A stretch of 64,000 nucleotides of DNA, from the NCBI GenBank assembly GCA_963576475.1, contig OY754984.1:22714761-22778760 (forward strand), in the 5' to 3' direction. The notes beneath the pieces were generated by a model that searched no databases, had not been told where the DNA came from, and saw nothing but the letters and a program-made list of their open reading frames with translations. Of this stretch, positions 11,887 to 23,057 are shown one piece after another; within the stretch, counting starts at the first letter, position 1, and each line of letters opens with the position of its first letter. The stretch is from Molanna angustata (Eukaryota; Arthropoda; Insecta; Trichoptera; Molannidae). The translations under genes and the position numbers were made by a program.

Positions 11887-11955
11887 GAAGGATTTGAGCT
11901 CGCGACCACTGGATTACTAACCCAACGCGCTGACCGCTCTGCTACCACCCTTTAT
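11885..11955 (-). mobile_element. SINE-A head fragment
   Basis: Minus strand: GGTGGTAGCAGAGCGGTCAG (A-box region), GTTGGGTTAGTAATCC (anticodon-arm region), GGTCGCGAGCTCAAATCC (B box with changes). The usual body is replaced by the neighbouring hairpin. Confidence 0.65.
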
Positions 11956-12295
11956 ATAATATTTTTCAATTCAAATTAACTGTAGGAATAATTGAAACAG
12001 CGAAGAAACTTTGTCGGCGATCATTCCAGGCACATATAGATATACTACCTAACAAAATTATTATCTTCGGAAAGAACTGGATAAAATAAAGAATTCGAAC
12101 AAACAGAAGAAAAAAAGGAAAAGAGGAAATTGAGCAAAAAAAAAAAAAAATCATTGGCCCACGAAGCGGAGAAAAGTAATTATTACTAGACAAATTATTA
12201 TAGCATCGCTGAGTTAGCCCATGCAGTTTCGACACAGAAAATTATTCGTTTAACGAAAATCTGGCAACACTTTGAAGCAGCACAAATAATACTTT
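11956..12295. other. No feature recognised
   Basis: A-rich runs and a short pyrimidine-rich minus frame at 11966-12235 without recognisable content. Confidence 0.35.
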
Positions 12296-12395
12296 TTTAA
12301 ATCTTTATTATTTTTTTTTGTACATAATATTAAACAAATATATTGCACACTGTCGGGCATATTGTCATTAAGAAATTTCTTCCAACTAACTAGAT
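12296..12395 (-). mobile_element. LINE 3' tail with degraded GTTGGAAGAAATT motif
   Basis: Minus strand reads AGTTGGAAGAAATTTCTTAA, then TGCCCGACAGTG and an end in AATAATAAAG. It parallels the tail at 57790-57870, but the GCC/GGC hairpin has decayed. Confidence 0.5.
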
Positions 12396-12732
12396 TACAA
12401 AGTTTGACAAAATGTCGTATGCACATTAAAAAAATCAAATAAAAGATATAGGTACTACACTAAGATAACAATTAAAACAAAAATAAAATGAAAATACTTC
12501 ATAGCAAAAAATCATAAGGAAAGGACAAGGAGAGGAAATCGGGATCAGGTGTTTAGGGATAAATATTCCTTGTTTAGTTTTTTTTTTTGAAAATACAAAG
12601 TGAGTTGGAGGAAGCAATATACGGACTTAAGCTATTCCATAGTCCTGCTTTTTGAACTTCGAACGACGGGTTGAAAAATTCTGTGTTATGGACAGGGATG
12701 AATTATCTAAGTGTGTAGTTCTATTTTTTTTT

Positions 12733-12850
12733 TAATTTTTTTTTTATTTCATAAGAGTATTACACAATATTTTGACTAAGTTACAATATATGACAAAAAT
12801 TACAGTATTGATACTCTTTCGATAGAGTTAAAAACTCGTGTTCGAGAGAG
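12733..12850 (-). mobile_element. LINE 3' tail with terminal stem-loop
   Basis: Minus strand: CGATACTC..CTCTCG..CGAG..GAGTATC folds as an outer GATACTC/GAGTATC stem enclosing a second pairing, followed by about 90 AT-rich bases and ATGAAATAAAAAAAAAA. Same arrangement as the stem-loop tails at 17820-17950 and 63365-63525. Confidence 0.5.
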
Positions 12851-12959
12851 GAGTATCGTAATTACATACAGAAAGAAAAATTCAACATATAGGATTATGT
12901 ATTGCCAAAAATATGCCCTTTTAATGCTATTTTAAATTTATTTACATCTTTTATTTCTC

Positions 12960-13490
12960 TAATCAATCATTTAAACAAAGTTTTCAAAACTCGATTCACT
13001 AGACCGCGAGAGCATTTTGCCAGATGAAATTTAATTATAGACAAAAATTAATGCATATCTATGGATCACTAATCACCTCTAAGATTATGGACTCTAAACA
13101 ATTATATAACATCAATATGAATTCAATCCGACTTATAATCAATTTTGAGCTGTTGAGAGGACACAAAAAAACAACGTCAATGATGAAATCGTAGAGAAAA
13201 AATTAACTGTTGTCTATAGAAAACTAATCAGCTAAAAACTAGGTCTATGCACTTTACACATATGATGGAAATATGAAGTCGATCGGACTTATAGTTTGGG
13301 CTGTAGAGAGGACTTAAAAAGAATACGGCGTACGGATCATGCCATGCCATACACACAAACACATCACGACGAAACTCATAGTGTGCACTCTCTGCTTGAT
13401 ACCCGTTGAGAAATTGATGTAAAAAATATGTTTAAAAATTATGAAATCGTGACTCTTCACCATTACATAGTAGTAGAGAGATAAATCTGT
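12960..13490 (+). repeat. Family G repeat
   Basis: Shares with 19170-19525 and 32465-33215 the blocks GAGAGCATTTTG, ATCGGACTTATAGTTTG, GTACG-CATACGCCATAC, CACGACGAAACTCA-AGTGTG, ACCCGTTGAGAAATTGATGT and a terminal GAGAG near 13478. Non-coding; the ends in other copies carry ACTCTCCACAC / GTGTGGAGAGT as short inverted termini. Confidence 0.65.
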
Positions 13491-13502
13491 GTACTAATCA
13501 AA

Positions 13503-14000
13503 TTGATTTATGAATTTTTGGGGAAGCAGACTGAAAGACTACCTAAAGGACTACGTCAAATGAATGTCCCACCAGAAAGGCATCTGAAATTGAGATCACC
13601 TGGATCGTCGTTACGATTATTTAAGAGATTCCAGCCCGAAACATGGAGGCAGCCATCCTCAGTTAGGAGGTCAAGGATAATGAAGAATAAGGACTCATAA
13701 AGAGTTTATTTTCTCTTTCTGAATCTTGAAAACACGTGTTAGTTGTAAAATTATGTTATTTTGGTAATAAATAAATGAATGCCGTCCAAGATAGAAAAAT
13801 ATGGCATTCGGTTCTCTGTATCTACCTCATAAGAGACATGATAAGTATATTATAAAAAAATTTAAACTTTGAAGTTATGCTAAATGACATCTGTTTTTTT
13901 TACTTCACACTAGGTACATATTAAAAGCCCTCGAGGTGACGTTATCACAAAAACGGCGCTTTAAAAATCATCCCAATTTATTATTATTATTTATATTAAA
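13503..14000 (+). pseudogene. LINE C-terminal remnant and tail, CR1-like
   Basis: 13503-13700 encodes LPKGLRQMNVPPERHLKLRS, which aligns with the 33940 element (QRNVPSGRQLTLRSS), then loses frame. A short RTE-like tail (13780-13850: CAAGATAGAAAAATATGGC..GAGACATG) is inserted. At about 13960 the family 3' end CGGCGCTTTAAAAAT and an (ATT)n tail appear as at 34350-34395. Confidence 0.6.
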
Positions 14001-14582
14001 TTTGACTTATGTGACGTGTAGCGTGCAAGCCGCGTCGTTCAATATAGATTGTGTGCACTCTTTTATTAATAATAAATAAAGTTTTTACAAAAATATAAAG
14101 GAAACATATAGAGAGTATGTAAAATATTCAAGTCTATGAACGTTTTATTATAACGTGGGTAAAACATTAAAATTAAAACAATAAAACAGTTTTTTCTTGT
14201 GTTCTCAAAACTTAGTACTTGTCACATAAGTCAACTTTTACGTGGAACAACGATATAATATTACTTGTACAATTAGTGAAGAGCCATTTCTAGTATTCAT
14301 AAAGAACAATAAAAGTAGGTATAGGAAGGTACAAGATGTAAGTAATGTACCAAAGCGTCCATACTTTATCACATGTCATCAAAATTTTGAATATAATGTC
14401 ATCAAATTTCGTATATAATGTCACCAAATATCTCATACAAGCCCAATTCTCAGTTTCTCTCTTTGGGCATACAAATTCCTAAGGAGAGTATCATACCAGA
14501 GCGTTGTAAATATACGAACGACAATTATTCAAGTATTTATTAAGTAAACTTTTTGTGGATCATATGTTTTTCAATTGTAATA

Positions 14583-14825
14583 ATCATACATACATACACA
14601 CCATCACGCCATGTCCCTCGCGGGGTAGGCAGAGAGAATCGAACGCCACTAATTTCTATCTTGACACACATTCATCGCCTAGTCAACATTCATATGTACA
14701 TCATCCTATACATGTTTGTCTGTTCCTTGGGCGGCCCGACCTCTCATTCCATTCCTGTCCGCAGTGTATATTTTCTTCGTCAGGCGTTCCTCATTCATTC
14801 TCTCCATGTGCCCAAACCATCTCAA
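14583..14825 (-). pseudogene. RTE-like LINE C-terminus
   Basis: Minus strand encodes [27 protein letters not shown], then a gap, [31 protein letters not shown], followed by the CATACATAC tail (reverse of TATG). It lacks about 25 residues between RGR and DDV. Same family as 38109-39281. Confidence 0.8.
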
Positions 14826-15594
14826 TTGTAATAATCGGTCAAATAATATCAGTGGTTTGTATCAGTCCTTGAGCGACTCTGTTCATATATCTCCCAATTA
14901 ATATCTTCCATCAATATCTCTAAATAATTCAAAAAATATGTCTTATTGTTAATATTTCTTAAAAAACACAACATTGAACTGTAACTTTTTTTGAAATTAT
15001 TAATATATTAAATTTATGAAACTACTCCTAACCTTTTTTTATTTATATTTTAATTCAAGGCATAAACCTATCACTCTAAATATGGAGAATTCCCAACCAA
15101 AGCAAAAAGAAGTAAACTTTCATAATAAGCTCATTTCACTTATTTGTTTTCTTTTTTAACAATTAGAATATTTAACTCAACACCTTTGTTTGCACAAAAT
15201 TATTTCATAGTATTATTAATATTTTTGGTATTTGCTTTGTGGCAAATTTAAGTGTGTGCCCCTCCGGGGATCGAATATTTATTATTGTATGAGTGTTGTA
15301 TAACTAAAAGAATACTCCCTATATAACGCAGAGGCTATTGCTTCCATTTTAATTTATTTAAGATCCTGTTTCTGCATTGAATTGAGGCATAGAACACTCT
15401 CTCTGGGGTGATTTACCAAGAATAAAATAACCTTAATACCTAGTTAGAAAAAAAACACAACTTATTCAACAAAGAATTTATTTTGTCCACCAACGATTGT
15501 TTCGGCATATAAGAGAATTCTTCAAATTAGATCCGTCTCAATCGATAGATTGATAACTGCAGGTTGTGAAACATGGATAATTTGCAAAAAAAAT
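14826..15594. other. AT-rich, nothing recognised
   Basis: No coding frame, no matched repeat. A weak phrase at 15535-15560 leads into the truncated edge of H copy 5. Confidence 0.4.
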
Positions 15595-16342
15595 TTACAG
15601 AGCCAAAAATTTCAGAATATATAAACAGTTACAAACCTACAAAAATTTTATACTCAGAATTGTGAATTTTTGTATTAGTCAGGGGTTATCAATTTTTGAA
15701 TTTTTGGTTTATTTTTCCATATATCTCAGAAACCATTAAATCTAGAACGCTGAAAATTGGTATAAACATAGACAAATACAAAATCTCAAATAATTTTTTT
15801 CAAAAATATATCAGGGTTTCTCAAACATTTTTTATTAAGAAAAATATTTTTTTATTAACTGTTAAAAATATTTTTTTGAGTTTAACTGCCTATATTTCCA
15901 TTTTTTTTTAAAATATCGAAAAAAGCCGAAACACCCCAACTACATAATTTAATTTTCTATAAAAAATATGAACATTGTATTAACACATCTCAATTTTTTT
16001 AACAATTTTTATAATAATTGAATTTAGTGACGACATTGCTTCATACAATTTGCATGGCAGTCGCCTACACACAATATCTACGAAGACTTAATAGTTTGAT
16101 ATTAATCTCCAAACATACATACATACCATCATGCTGTTTTCATATTCTGAGTAGGATCAAAGGACTGACCTCCATACTATCCTATCTTGACATACATACC
16201 TAGGTACATGTGTTTTATAGAAAACCAAATATCTTAAAATATTAAATAATTTGTATTTATGGGTTTATAGTTTGGTACTTATTCTTCAACTATACATGCT
16301 ATCGCTATCGACAGTTGGATCTCATGTGTTACATGCAACTAG
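15595..16342 (+). mobile_element. H element copy 5 (5'-truncated, intact 3' end)
   Basis: Runs from the CAGAGCCAAAAATTTCAG block through the GGCAGTCGCC block, a captured RTE tail (about 16105-16200, reversed), CTATCGCTATCG, the subterminal TCGACAGTTGGA and the CATGT-GTT-ACATG hairpin to CAACTAG followed by T. The frame at 15696-15911 is AT-rich noise. The 5' end including the microsatellite is missing. Confidence 0.8.
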
Positions 16343-16494
16343 TTTAAATAAAAAAATGAACATTTACTATGCGACTTGCAACATTTTGCCCATGCGTCGC
16401 TGAACCAAACTGATATTCATAGAAATAGATGCAGAGTACAAGAATGATACATCGGTAAGTCAAAATTCTCCGCTCACGTAACGTGCATATATCC

Positions 16495-16745
16495 ACCAAT
16501 ATAAGGGTTATTTATTGTCGTGAGATGGGGGTGGGTGGGGGTTCATGTGGTGGTTGGAAGGGTGTAGCGAACGGCGGTGGAGGCGTTGGGCAGAGTGGAT
16601 ACTATTTGTCAATGCCAGCCGTTCTTACCCCAGATATAAACCAGCTCGACTACCCGTACAATCCTGCTGTCATGTCACATGCCATACTCTTCTATATATT
16701 ATGTAATATCTATCTATTATATATTGTAATATTTCAATAAACATA
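16495..16745 (+). other. G-rich patch of unknown nature, followed by an AATAAA
   Basis: Contains GGGGGTGGGTGGGGG at about 16527 and more GGTGG runs. A frame at 16483-16740 starts glycine-rich and ends hydrophobic, and AATAAA lies at 16736. I do not recognise a protein; it may be part of an unidentified transposable element. The frame could equally be chance. Confidence 0.3.
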
Positions 16746-16828
16746 TTCTTATTGTTTTTAACACTGGCCACATCTTCCGTAGTGATAAATATGCCAATAT
16801 CCCGTCGTATGGGGCGTGTGATTATCTT

Positions 16829-17010
16829 ATTCTATGTTTCAACTGGCGTTCCTCAGGGATCCCATTTAGGACCTCTCTTGTTTATTATATACATAAATGA
16901 TATTGCTACCTTTTTTTAAAATTATGATTATATAATCCATGTTGAAGACTTGGAAATTATCATTGCTGCAGGAAGACTTAAATTGTATAGAAAATAAATT
17001 ATCACTATAT
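16829..17010 (+). pseudogene. LINE reverse transcriptase fragment (motif B region)
   Basis: Encodes S-T-G-V-P-Q-G-S-H-L-G-P-L-L-F-I-I-Y-I-N-D-I, the GVPQGSxLGPLLF signature of Jockey/CR1-type reverse transcriptases. A stop follows, then HVEDLEIIIAAG where Y-A-D-D is expected, so the catalytic box is lost. It breaks off near the palindromic element at 17081. Confidence 0.78.
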
Positions 17011-17080
17011 GTATATTAAAAAATGCAATTCTGTTTTAATGATCGACGAAGCTTTTATTTTGTAGAATACCATTATAAGT

Positions 17081-17286
17081 TATATCTATAATTAAAAGTA
17101 AACCACTTTTTGATTCTACATGAATTTTATTATGTGCGATAGGCCTATTTCGCCTTGTTAGGCCATTTACTAGCTTATGCTAGTAATATAAGCTAGTAAA
17201 TGCCCTAACAAGGCAAAATAGGCCTATCGCACATAATAAAATTGATGTAGAATAAAAAAGTGGTTTACTTTTAATTATAAATATAG
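17081..17286. mobile_element. Palindromic MITE, about 98-bp arms
   Basis: Left arm 17082-17179 and right arm 17188-17286 are inverted copies with a handful of changes and a spacer of under 10 bases. Shared landmarks: TAATTAAAAGTAAACCAC, GATAGGCCTATTT and ACTAGCTTAT. It lies just downstream of a LINE RT fragment. A single-arm relative is at 41220-41380. Confidence 0.85.
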
Positions 17287-17597
17287 CCATTCTGTTTCTT
17301 TAACAAGAAACCAAAATTCACTTAGATATAACTATAAAATGAATATATATGTCATATGACCAGAAAATGAAAATATCTTTTGATTAACATTAGAGATTAT
17401 CTGCTTTTAAACTTACTAAGTGCAAGGTTTTATACTTAGAACCTGTAATTTAAACAGCACAAAACAATTATCATGCTTTATCATTCACGTACTAGTCAGA
17501 AGTCAACTGAAATATTAGTTGTTTGGAATCTTTGCTATAATACATATTGAGTGTATTCAAAGAATTCAAATATTATTTAATAATTAAAATAATAAAC

Positions 17598-17745
17598 AAT
17601 TCCTTGCATCCAGCGCAAGTGTCGAGTTAATTGCCGTATGGCAATTTTTTTCAACCCAGAGATACAATATTTGCGTGAAACATGAATTCGAAATGGATCG
17701 TACCCAGGACGCCCGCACAGAAAACAAACGGCTTATGAACTTGTC
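17598..17745 (-). mobile_element. SINE-B copy
   Basis: Minus strand: GGCGTCCTGGGTACGATCC (B-box region), ATGTTTCACGCAAATATTG, TTGCC-ATAC-GGCAATTAAC and GCAAGGAATTG. The first half of the tRNA-like head is lost. Confidence 0.65.
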
Positions 17746-17819
17746 AAATATTATAACTATAAAAAAAATTTAAAATAAATTTGGTTGCAATAATAATATA
17801 ATATTGCAACCGTTAGGTA

Positions 17820-17950
17820 TATGACGTAGGAACAATATTTTTTTATTTATGTATATCCATAAAAGAATACAATAAATACAATATAACAAAAAATAAATAT
17901 CATAATGGAATGTATAACCTCACTAGGCAAAGCCTGTTCTGAGGTAATAC
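17820..17950 (-). mobile_element. LINE 3' tail with covarying stem-loop
   Basis: Minus strand 17945-17917: ACCTCA-GAAC-AGGC-TTT-GCCT-AG-TGAGGT, an outer six-pair stem and an inner four-pair stem, followed by about 80 AT-rich bases and AATAAAAAAATA. The frame at 17847-18032 is not a protein gene. Confidence 0.65.
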
Positions 17951-18084
17951 CAACAATAATTATGCAATACATTTTTGCTACATAAATAGACAAATAGACG
18001 ACATACATGAGACAAATTACACTTACATACATACTTGATTTTCACATTCCTTGCATATTATTACTATTTTCACTACATACATCA

Positions 18085-18265
18085 TACATACATCATGACA
18101 AAAATGAATAAAAAATAGTATCACCCCAGAACAGACCAAGGTCTAGTGAGGTGATATATTCCATGTAACTTTTAAGTGTTTATAATCTTATACCAATTTG
18201 TTATATATATAATGTTAAAATTTATATGTGATAATTTGTAATTTTTCTGGAAAATAATAATAAAA
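18085..18265 (+). mobile_element. LINE 3' tail with covarying stem-loop
   Basis: 18120-18155: ATCACC-CCA-GAAC-AGACC-AA-GGTCT-AG-TGA-GGTGAT. The loop phrases GAACAG and CTAGTGA match the other tails while the paired bases differ. The tail ends in AATAATAATAAAAAA near 18260. Confidence 0.65.
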
Positions 18266-18499
18266 AAAAAAAAAAATTTCAATGATACAAAATTAAAGTA
18301 TAAAATTAAAAAATGTATAAAAATATATATTAAGAACAATAAATAACTAAACAAGTGGACTAAACAACAAATGTGTTTATGAGGGTGAGGGTGTGTGTGT
18401 GTATGTGTAAGAGGACAATGTGGGGATGTGTGTAATAAAGGATGTATGATGGTGTAAAAAAAATAATCTCGTTTATGATTTTATTTTTTAAATCTTCTC
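18266..18499. other. No feature; small (GT)n patch
   Basis: A GTGTGTGTGTATGTGTAAG patch near 18385-18405; otherwise AT-rich. Confidence 0.35.
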
Positions 18500-18570
18500 G
18501 AGCTAACAGGTACTATGTCAAATATTAATTTAACACGCACCCAATAACATGTAGCTACATTCTAAAACTT
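18500..18570 (-). mobile_element. SINE-C tail fragment
   Basis: Minus strand: TGTAGCTACATGTTATTGGGTGCGTGTTAA..TATTTGACATAGTACC, matching the SINE-C body at 59700-59760. Confidence 0.5.
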
Positions 18571-18599
18571 ATGATATTTATCAAGAGTGAAAACACAAC

Positions 18600-18860
18600 T
18601 AAACAAGTGGGTTGTGGCCAACACTAAACTCTCCACACCAAAGTATGCATTCATTTTTTCTTCTTGAAAGGTTGACAATCTCAAAATGCATTTTTATTTA
18701 GTACATTTCTATTAGATTCTTAAACAAATATGTATAAGATTCCCAGAGGACAAAAGTTTTCACAATACACCATACACATATAAACATTGTCACGAAACTT
18801 ATAGTATGTATTTTTTACATGATACCTAATGAGAAATTTTAAGTAAAATTGCATTACTAG
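18600..18860 (+). repeat. Family G repeat, left end
   Basis: GTGGGTTGTGGCCAACACTA then ACTCTCCACACC and a TTCTTCTTGAAAGGTTGACA block, as at 32465-32545. The inner part is deleted and joins blocks near CAATACACCATACACAT. Confidence 0.55.
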
Positions 18861-18884
18861 CTAGATGAGCATGTATGATACAGT

Positions 18885-18975
18885 GTATCAATGTTGAAGA
18901 GGCGATGTATGTGTCAAGATAGAAGAATGCGGTGTTCGGTTCTCACTGCGTACCCCTTGAGGAAGATAGAAGTGG
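18885..18975 (+). pseudogene. RTE-like LINE 3' scrap
   Basis: Encodes a broken V-E-E-A-M-Y-V-x-Q-D-R-R-M-R-C-S-V-L-T-A-Y-P, the terminal box of the 38109 family; nothing upstream survives. Confidence 0.6.
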
Positions 18976-19169
18976 AGAGTAAAATATACACTTGTACAAT
19001 ATCAATATGAAGTTGATCACTGAATTTTACAGACCCATACAGAAGCTATTTTACTTCTGTTATATACATTTTTCATACAAATATGAAATTTATATCACAC
19101 ACAATAGATTATTTTCTTTGGATTTGGACAATCCTTGAATGCATTTTTATGCATATTTTTTGTATAAAA

Positions 19170-19525
19170 AATTCAAAAATTATAAAAATACCTCGATTTT
19201 CCAGACCGTGAGAGCATTTTGAAAATTAGGACAGTTGAAATCATAGCGAAGAAATTAACGGATATATATGGAAAACTAATCAGCTCTAGGTCTATGTACT
19301 TTACACACATGATGTTAGTATGAAATCGATCGGACTTATAGTTTGGACTGTAGACAGGACACATAAAGGATAATCCGTACGCCGTACGCCATACGCCATA
19401 CATACAAACACATCACGACGAAACTCACAGTGTGCACTCTCTACATGATACACGTTGAGAAATTGATGTAAAAAATACGCTTAAAAATTGTGAAAGCATG
19501 ACTCTCCACTATTCCATAGTGTGGA
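19170..19525 (+). repeat. Family G repeat
   Basis: Blocks GTGAGAGCATTTTGAAAATT, CTCTAGGTCTATGTACTTTA, GATCGGACTTATAGTTTGGA, CATCACGACGAAACTCACAG and the terminal ATAGTGTGGAGAGTAAA. The minus frame 19173-19403 contains it but is not recognised as protein. Confidence 0.65.
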
Positions 19526-19534
19526 GAGTAAAAA

Positions 19535-19615
19535 TTTGTTTCTACCGGGGATCGAACCTGGGATCCTTGGCCCATGAGTCAGATATCAAACCACCTAAGC
19601 CACGAAGGCCGACAA
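19535..19615 (-). mobile_element. SINE-C head (tRNA-like)
   Basis: Minus strand GTCGGCCTTCGTGGCTTAGG (A box TGGCTTAGGTGG) and CCAGGTTCGATCCCCGG (B box). The anticodon-arm region reads TATCTGACTCATGGG. The body is missing, so it is a truncated SINE rather than a tRNA gene. Compare 59577. Confidence 0.65.
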
Positions 19616-20039
19616 GTTCATACGATAACGTAGCTATATAATTCTTCCAATTTAAGTGATAATATTTCAATTTCGTATTATTATTCAAAATCAAAGTGAC
19701 CAGTATCAAATGTATTGATTATATGTCTCAAACGATTGCCTTTGTCAACAAAATAGATCACCGCAATATGTTTATAGGAAAGTGTGAGTGTATGTACATG
19801 TCTACCTATCGTGTTGTGATTATCGCAGTCGATACAAAGTGAGGAGGGTCCTTATTGGGTCCGGCAACGGGACGTCCATCTTGTGTCCGAAATAGATGCC
19901 ATCTTGTGTTATCTGTGTCCCAACGTTTCTTAAACTTTATATTTATAAAATTTATATGCAATTAAGTCGTCACGCTAGGAAGAAATCGCCTTATGTAAAA
20001 TAATAAAGGGAAAAAGGATACAAATTAAAAAGGATAAGG
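19616..20039. other. No feature recognised
   Basis: A CCATCTTGTGT phrase occurs twice (about 19876 and 19908). No coding frame. Confidence 0.35.
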
Positions 20040-20400
20040 AGAAATGAAGTAAAAGGATTGCTGTGGAAACACGAACAAATACTGTACGAACCAAGGGGTT
20101 CTTAAGGACAACGGAAATGAAGGTTCTAAGGTCAATCACTGGAAAAAATTTCCGAGATCGTGTTCGTAGTGTTGATATAAAAAAAAAATTAAAAAAAAAC
20201 ATGTAGAATAGAGGCATCGTTCGGTGGAGTAGATCCAGCAGAAGACATTGAAGGGACCACGTAGCCAGAATGGACAGTGATAGACTTGCTTATATAGCAG
20301 CAAATGAAATCCCTTCTGGTCGCTGTCTACCCGGAAGACCATCCAATAGATGGAAGAATATTTGGACTGCGTCATCTCGGGAGGAATAGTTGTTGAATTA
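20040..20400 (+). pseudogene. LINE C-terminus, same family as 49158
   Basis: Reads E-T-R-T-N-T-V-R-T-K-x-FLRTTEMKVLRSITGKNFRDRVR, then a poly-A-like run and frameshifts, IVRWSRSSRRHWRDHVARM-type sequence and PGRPSNRWKNIW. The residue pattern matches the fragments at 37718, 49158 and 53715. Broken by at least two frameshifts. Confidence 0.75.
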
Positions 20401-20448
20401 TTACAAACCAACAAGTCTACTTACTTTACGAGTCCGATTATTTCACCA

Positions 20449-20655
20449 CTAGGCCTTCCCACTCCAGAATACATCAGCAACCGCAACGGCATTGTCATTA
20501 ACCATCTTCAAGTACTCTGCGTCGCATCTCACTGGCATATCTTGACAGATGAAGAGGTGTTCGTCAGTTTGTATCTCGCCGCAATTGCAGGAAACATCCT
20601 CTTCTACCCTTATACCCCACCTTAGCATGTTTTCTTTGCATCTGGTTGCAAAAAT
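20449..20655 (-). pseudogene. LINE C-terminal zinc-knuckle-like fragment
   Basis: On the minus strand an open frame of about 68 codons ends at TAG 20449-20451. It reads F-A-T-R-C-K-E-N-M-L-R-W-G-I, then CNCGEIQTDEHLFICQDMPV and NDNAVAVADVFWSG. The CxCGExQTxEHLxxC pattern is the usual end of Jockey/R1-type polyproteins after RNase H or RT. It lies back to back with the plus-strand LINE at 20040-20400. Confidence 0.75.
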
Positions 20656-22089
20656 GAAGAAGAAAACAAGGATATCTTTTCAGAGATGTTCATGAAGGTA
20701 TTTTTGACAGTGGTACCTACTCAGGTCATTATGACGGTTTTAAATTATGGCTCAATAGAGCTTTACTTTTTAATTGTTATTCTTCATAACAATTATAATA
20801 TCTGCCCAGGACCACCCTCGGTGGATGTGGATAATTCGATGGGTGATTGAATGTAGTCACCAAACTGTCATGAAGACAAGGAAGAGGATGATGAAAAAAT
20901 CACTTCGAATTGATAACATCTACGTTTTTGCTTTTTGTCCCAATAAATGACTTTTTGTCCCAATTTTTTCCCCAATCAAACTGCTTTCTGTCCCAATAAA
21001 TGTTTATTAGAATTATTATTATATATTTTTTTAATTATATATTCTAACCGTAATATATAAAAATCTCTTGTCACGATCTTCGTACAATCTAAGTGTACGA
21101 ACCTTGAATTGATTTGTGATTGCCGGTTGGGCAATCTCCGCCCAACCGATTTATATGAAATTTTGTTAATATGTATTGTTGGTCCCAGTTTGAAAGACAT
21201 GTAGGGTCGTTTTGCGTTCGATGGGTGGCGCTGTTATCGAGATCTAAAAACAAAATTTAAATTAAAATTTTCAACGAATTTCTTTTAGATTGTATTCAAT
21301 TTAATGGCAGTATGCTTCAAATTCAAATTACATCTAAAATAATAGCATATAAACACAACATTTCTGTATTTTTAACTCAAAAATCGGATTTTTTGACTTA
21401 TGTCGTTGTTCTCGCAAACGAGCGATATATATTATTAATTTTATCTGTATCTTTATCTCTAAGCACGTCCATTTTTTCTTTGTAACTTCATTTTTTCAAA
21501 AAAAAGTTAAAACAACACATACTGCATGATAGTGCTTTCAAATAGTTCTCCTGTACACCCTGCTAACTGTTTTGGGTTCCACTATTGTTGATTTTTCAGT
21601 TTTTTTTTGTAAACTTCATTGTAATGTTATTGTTCACCATATTGTATAACATGTATTAATCTAACAAAATGTCAATATAAACCAAAATGTATAAACAAAA
21701 TGTCAATATAAACCAAAATGTATGTCACCACTCATACCTGCAAACCCTGTCTGTGTTGAATTTTTAAATGAATAAAAAATAAAAAATTCTAGTTAAATAA
21801 ATTTCTCTTTACCTTCCGAAGGATTTTTTATAGGAATAAAAGGGTTGTTATTTATTTTTAGGTTGTGTAAACATTCAATAGATGGGGGTGTGATGAAATC
21901 AGTATAACGCATCTTTAGAATATACCACACTAAAATGTAGGAAATAAAAGGTAAAATCTATATAAAATGTCTTTATAATATTTCATTATTTTTTCAACAT
22001 CAGATTGATAGTATGATTGTCATAATAGTATCTAAAACGACCAAAATATTGAGAAGTGTTGTGTCTTTTGTAATAGGAAATAATATGTA
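20656..22089. other. Mostly unassigned
   Basis: A phrase at 20810-20900 ending GACAAGGAAGAGGATGATGA resembles a decayed LINE tail. At about 21123-21150 a perfect GTTGGGC/GCCCAAC hairpin precedes CGATTTATATGAAATTTTGT. TGTCCCAATAAATG occurs repeatedly at 20936-21002. No coding frame recognised. Confidence 0.35.
21660..21722 (+). repeat. 32-bp direct tandem duplication
   Basis: AACAAAATGTCAATATAAAC followed by CAAAATGTAT occurs twice in a row without change. Confidence 0.85.
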
Positions 22090-22330
22090 AAGGATACGAG
22101 GCGAGGTTATGTTAGGTAGATGAGATCGGAAAGAGAGATGGATTGTGTGACGAACGAGGAGGGCAAGCGTAGAGGACAGAAGACCCGTCATGACGTACGT
22201 CCAGAGTACGAAGGGTTGACGGAAGGGGCCGTAACAAATGAATTTATAATAATAATAACATATATATTTTGTGCATTAGTTACAAACCTACCTAGTCGAC
22301 TCTGACTGACGGACGTCCACTCGCTTTTAT
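22090..22330 (+). other. GC-richer patch, nature unknown
   Basis: Contains a purine-rich run (AGATCGGAAAGAGAGATGG) and GGGTTGACGGAAGGGGCC. A 61-codon frame at 22120 is charged and might be a LINE C-terminus, but I cannot align it to the other fragments. Confidence 0.25.
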
Positions 22331-22679
22331 CTACTGATAAATAGACTTGGGGTACCTACCTATGGACTTTTCTCCACAACCAGAATATACATGATTATAT
22401 CGTCGTAGAAATTTGGAATATTATTCAAAGTCGTATGTTTGATGCATTCAAACATACATGGCAGAAAAAATGGTCTTAACAAGTACATAAATAAAACTAC
22501 TCACCAACAAGTCATGCTAAAAAGTATTCAAATTTTGTATGGAAAATATTCAACTTTTTTCAATATTTTTTTATTTAAATATTTGATTATGAAAACTTGA
22601 TATTTCTTCAATGCGATTTTATGAAAGTGATGTGCCTTTTTACTAATTTGAAAAGATAAATTTTAAATTTCGAGTTTCC

Positions 22680-23000
22680 TGAGCTTGGGATCACTTTGAA
22701 ATATTTGACAGTTAAAAAAAATGAGACGCACTATTCCGATATCTTTCAAAATCTAATAGGGTCTAAGTCAGTATCTGATATACAAATTAGCAAAATTTGA
22801 CAAGAATTGAATGATTGCTTTGGTCTATAATCGAAAAAGTAAAAAAAAACACGCCGTACACAGATACATTGTGATGAAAATTTCAGAATACAATCTCAGC
22901 GTGACACTTGTTGATAATCTGCAATAAAAAAATAACCTTAAAAGTTGCGAAATCATGACTCCCCACTATATCCCCTTGGGTTAGTGAGGAGTAAAAAATA
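22680..23000 (+). repeat. Family G-like repeat (diverged subfamily)
   Basis: GAAATATTTGACAGTTAAAA, TCTAATAGGGTCTAAGT, ACACGCCGTACACAGATACA, GTGACACTTGTTGATAATC, and an end CCCCACTATATCCCC..GTGAGGAGTAAAA. The inverse orientation of the same subfamily is at 29790-30200. Confidence 0.55.
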
Positions 23001-23057
23001 GAGGACCTCATTTTCGAAGTATTCTTCGCATATTAAATTAGATCGATTTTACATTAC

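Noticed and set aside
19535..19615. Functional tRNA gene on the minus strand
   Set aside because: Matches the SINE-C head at 59577; imperfect arms.
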